Shown one piece after another: positions 6,280 through 7,057 of a stretch of DNA of 7,057 bases; within the stretch, counting starts at the first letter, position 1; the number at the start of each line of letters is the position of its first letter. The notes beneath the pieces are model-generated. The model saw only the letters and a list, made by a program, of their open reading frames with translations, was not told the DNA's origin and did not search any database. This stretch comes from Rhodocyclaceae bacterium (GTDB lineage: Bacteria; Pseudomonadota; Gammaproteobacteria; Burkholderiales; Rhodocyclaceae), in NCBI GenBank assembly GCA_030689585.1, contig JAUYFZ010000004.1:1-7057 (forward strand), given 5' to 3'. The translations under genes were made by a program, and so were the position numbers.

Positions 6280-6523
6280 TCCAAACATCCTCTGCGGATG
6301 ATCCTAAGATATTTTTTGCAAAACCAGTTTGTTCTTGCATTCTGGCAAAAGCCAAGCGTTCAAGAAAAGGAGAAAAAGGTGTGTTTTCTGCGGAAATATG
6401 TTGATTTTGGTTGATTGGCAGAATGATGATTTCTACTTGATTTGACATGTCCGGAGGCAACGTAACGTGAATGGTGTGATGCGCATCTGCCGTTACTATT
6501 TGATGTATAGGGGTGATGTTCAT
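6269..6523 (-). CDS. Type II antitoxin-like protein, partner of the downstream PemK/MazF-like domain
   Basis: A complete 84-residue protein. The N-terminal half (about 6-37) alternates hydrophobic and polar residues through VTLPPDM (20-26) into EIIILP (31-36). This resembles the short strand-rich DNA-binding half of many PemI/MazE-like antitoxins. The C-terminal half holds the toxin-contacting type of tail: FLERLAF, QTGFAKNIL and the ending AEDVWNDL, a tail I recognise from antitoxins encoded next to PemK-type toxins. Its ATG at 6523 overlaps the rfbG TGA (ATGA) and has GGAG seven bases upstream. Its own end overlaps the toxin-RfbH start by 11 bases, so the WNDL tail and the toxin N-terminus share DNA. 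Antitoxin-before-toxin order with overlap is standard for type II modules. Finding it inside a sugar operon is unusual. Binding partner and autoregulation are inferred. Confidence 0.82.
   Translation of the reverse strand: MNITPIHQIVTADAHHTIHVTLPPDMSNQVEIIILPINQNQHISAENTPFSPFLERLAFARMQEQTGFAKNILGSSAEDVWNDL
6288..6293 (-). promoter_or_regulatory. Ribosome binding site choosing the toxin-RfbH start
   Basis: AGAGGA on the minus strand, eight bases before the ATG at 6279. The alternative ATG at 6288 lies at the edge of this same purine run and has no space for it, so the 6279 start is favoured. The site is inside the last codons of the antitoxin gene, which supports coupled translation. Confidence 0.6.
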
Positions 6524-7057
6524 GGCGATTCTCCATCATGGTAGCGGTCAATCTGGTTGAGTGAAAATTCTCGCATATCCTGTCCCGCTACCCAAGCACG
6601 ATGCCAGTCGACAACCATTGAAAGGGCTTTGTCTGCATTAAAACGAGCATTCCAACCAAGCTCGTGCCGAGCTTTACTGCTGTCAATGCGCAGCAAACCC
6701 GCTTCCGCAGGATGATCGCCTGCTTCGTATTTCCACGAAGAACCTGACCCCCAGTGATGAGATAAGCGATTGAGTAATTCGGCCACACTCAAAAAATCAG
6801 ATTCTGAGGGACCGAAATTCCAAGCACCTGCGCATTGGCCTTCATGCAACCGTTGTGCTAACAGCAAATACCCTGCCAAAGGTTCCAGCACATGTTGCCA
6901 GGGACGCACCGCTTGCGGGTAACGCACCATCACGGGTTGATTTGTCTGCCATGCCTTGAGAGCATCTGGCACCAAACGATCCGCCGCCCAGTCTCCCCCG
7001 CCGATGACATTGCCTGCCCGTGCGGTCGCTATTTTCACTCGATCGAATAAAAACGAA
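6520..7057 (-). CDS. rfbG: CDP-glucose 4,6-dehydratase, C-terminal half (5' end outside window)
   Basis: About 178 C-terminal residues are visible, roughly half of the usual 355-360. The frame stays open to the right edge (SFLFDR precedes the GTG at 7038), so that GTG is an internal valine and not the start. Landmarks diagnostic of RfbG within the extended SDR family are ARAGNVIGGGDWAADRLVPD near the edge, RPWQHVLEPLAGYL in the middle and WNFGPSE after it. The enzyme converts CDP-glucose to CDP-4-keto-6-deoxyglucose in the cytoplasm, which is the substrate of RfbH encoded two genes downstream. The NAD-binding glycine motif and the Tyr-Lys catalytic pair would lie outside the window. The C-terminus ends with a normal-looking tail (NQIDRYHDGESP), so there is no sign that the toxin-antitoxin insertion truncated it. 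Confidence 0.95.
   Translation of the reverse strand, partial: SFLFDRVKIATARAGNVIGGGDWAADRLVPDALKAWQTNQPVMVRYPQAVRPWQHVLEPLAGYLLLAQRLHEGQCAGAWNFGPSESDFLSVAELLNRLSHHWGSGSSWKYEAGDHPAEAGLLRIDSSKARHELGWNARFNADKALSMVVDWHRAWVAGQDMREFSLNQIDRYHDGESP
6531..6534 (-). promoter_or_regulatory. Ribosome binding site of the antitoxin gene
   Basis: GGAG on the minus strand, seven bases before the ATG at 6523, within the last codons of rfbG. It supports the 6523 start, which overlaps the rfbG stop. Confidence 0.55.

Noticed and set aside
6360..6551. Overlapping 63-codon minus-strand reading frame
   Set aside because: It is a frame-shifted shadow of the antitoxin gene and the rfbG end, with Ser/His-rich composition. 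The 84-residue frame has a better ribosome site and recognisable antitoxin features.

Overview
The window is a tightly packed, single-direction operon: every credible gene lies on the minus strand, so it is read from the right edge (7057) to the left edge (1). It looks like part of an O-antigen, capsule or LPS sugar biosynthesis cluster. Moderate GC, a PemK-type toxin-antitoxin pair and short GC-rich palindromes inserted in frame in genes suggest a proteobacterium, probably gamma or beta. That placement is inference; there is no phylogenetic marker here.

In transcription order: (1) the C-terminal half of a CDP-glucose 4,6-dehydratase (RfbG), cut by the right edge; (2) an 84-residue antitoxin-like protein; (3) one continuous ORF joining a PemK/MazF-like toxin domain to RfbH, the PLP/[2Fe-2S] dehydrase acting after RfbG in the CDP-3,6-dideoxyhexose pathway; (4) a NeuB-like PEP-dependent sugar-acid synthase with SAF and C-terminal cupin domains; (5) an acetolactate-synthase-like thiamine diphosphate enzyme; (6) a family 2 glycosyltransferase; (7) the first 23 codons of another gene with a Rossmann-like glycine motif, cut by the left edge. 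Four of the six junctions are ATGA overlaps, one is an 11-bp overlap and one a 2-nt gap, so the genes are probably translationally coupled. No stretch over 300 bases lacks a gene, and no internal promoter, terminator, RNA gene or CRISPR array was seen.

RfbG and RfbH would lead toward CDP-4-keto-3,6-dideoxyglucose. The thiamine diphosphate enzyme could then add a two-carbon branch from pyruvate, as YerE does in yersiniose synthesis, and the NeuB-like protein could make a higher (ulosonic acid) sugar or a product for a second pathway. The final products are not determinable from this window.

Two things stand out. First, a toxin-antitoxin module sits between rfbG and rfbH, with the toxin fused in frame to RfbH. 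Second, short palindromic GC-rich elements interrupt two enzymes at three places without breaking the frame, adding Pro/Gly/Glu-rich loops. One of these lies between an iron-sulfur cysteine and the catalytic histidine of RfbH.
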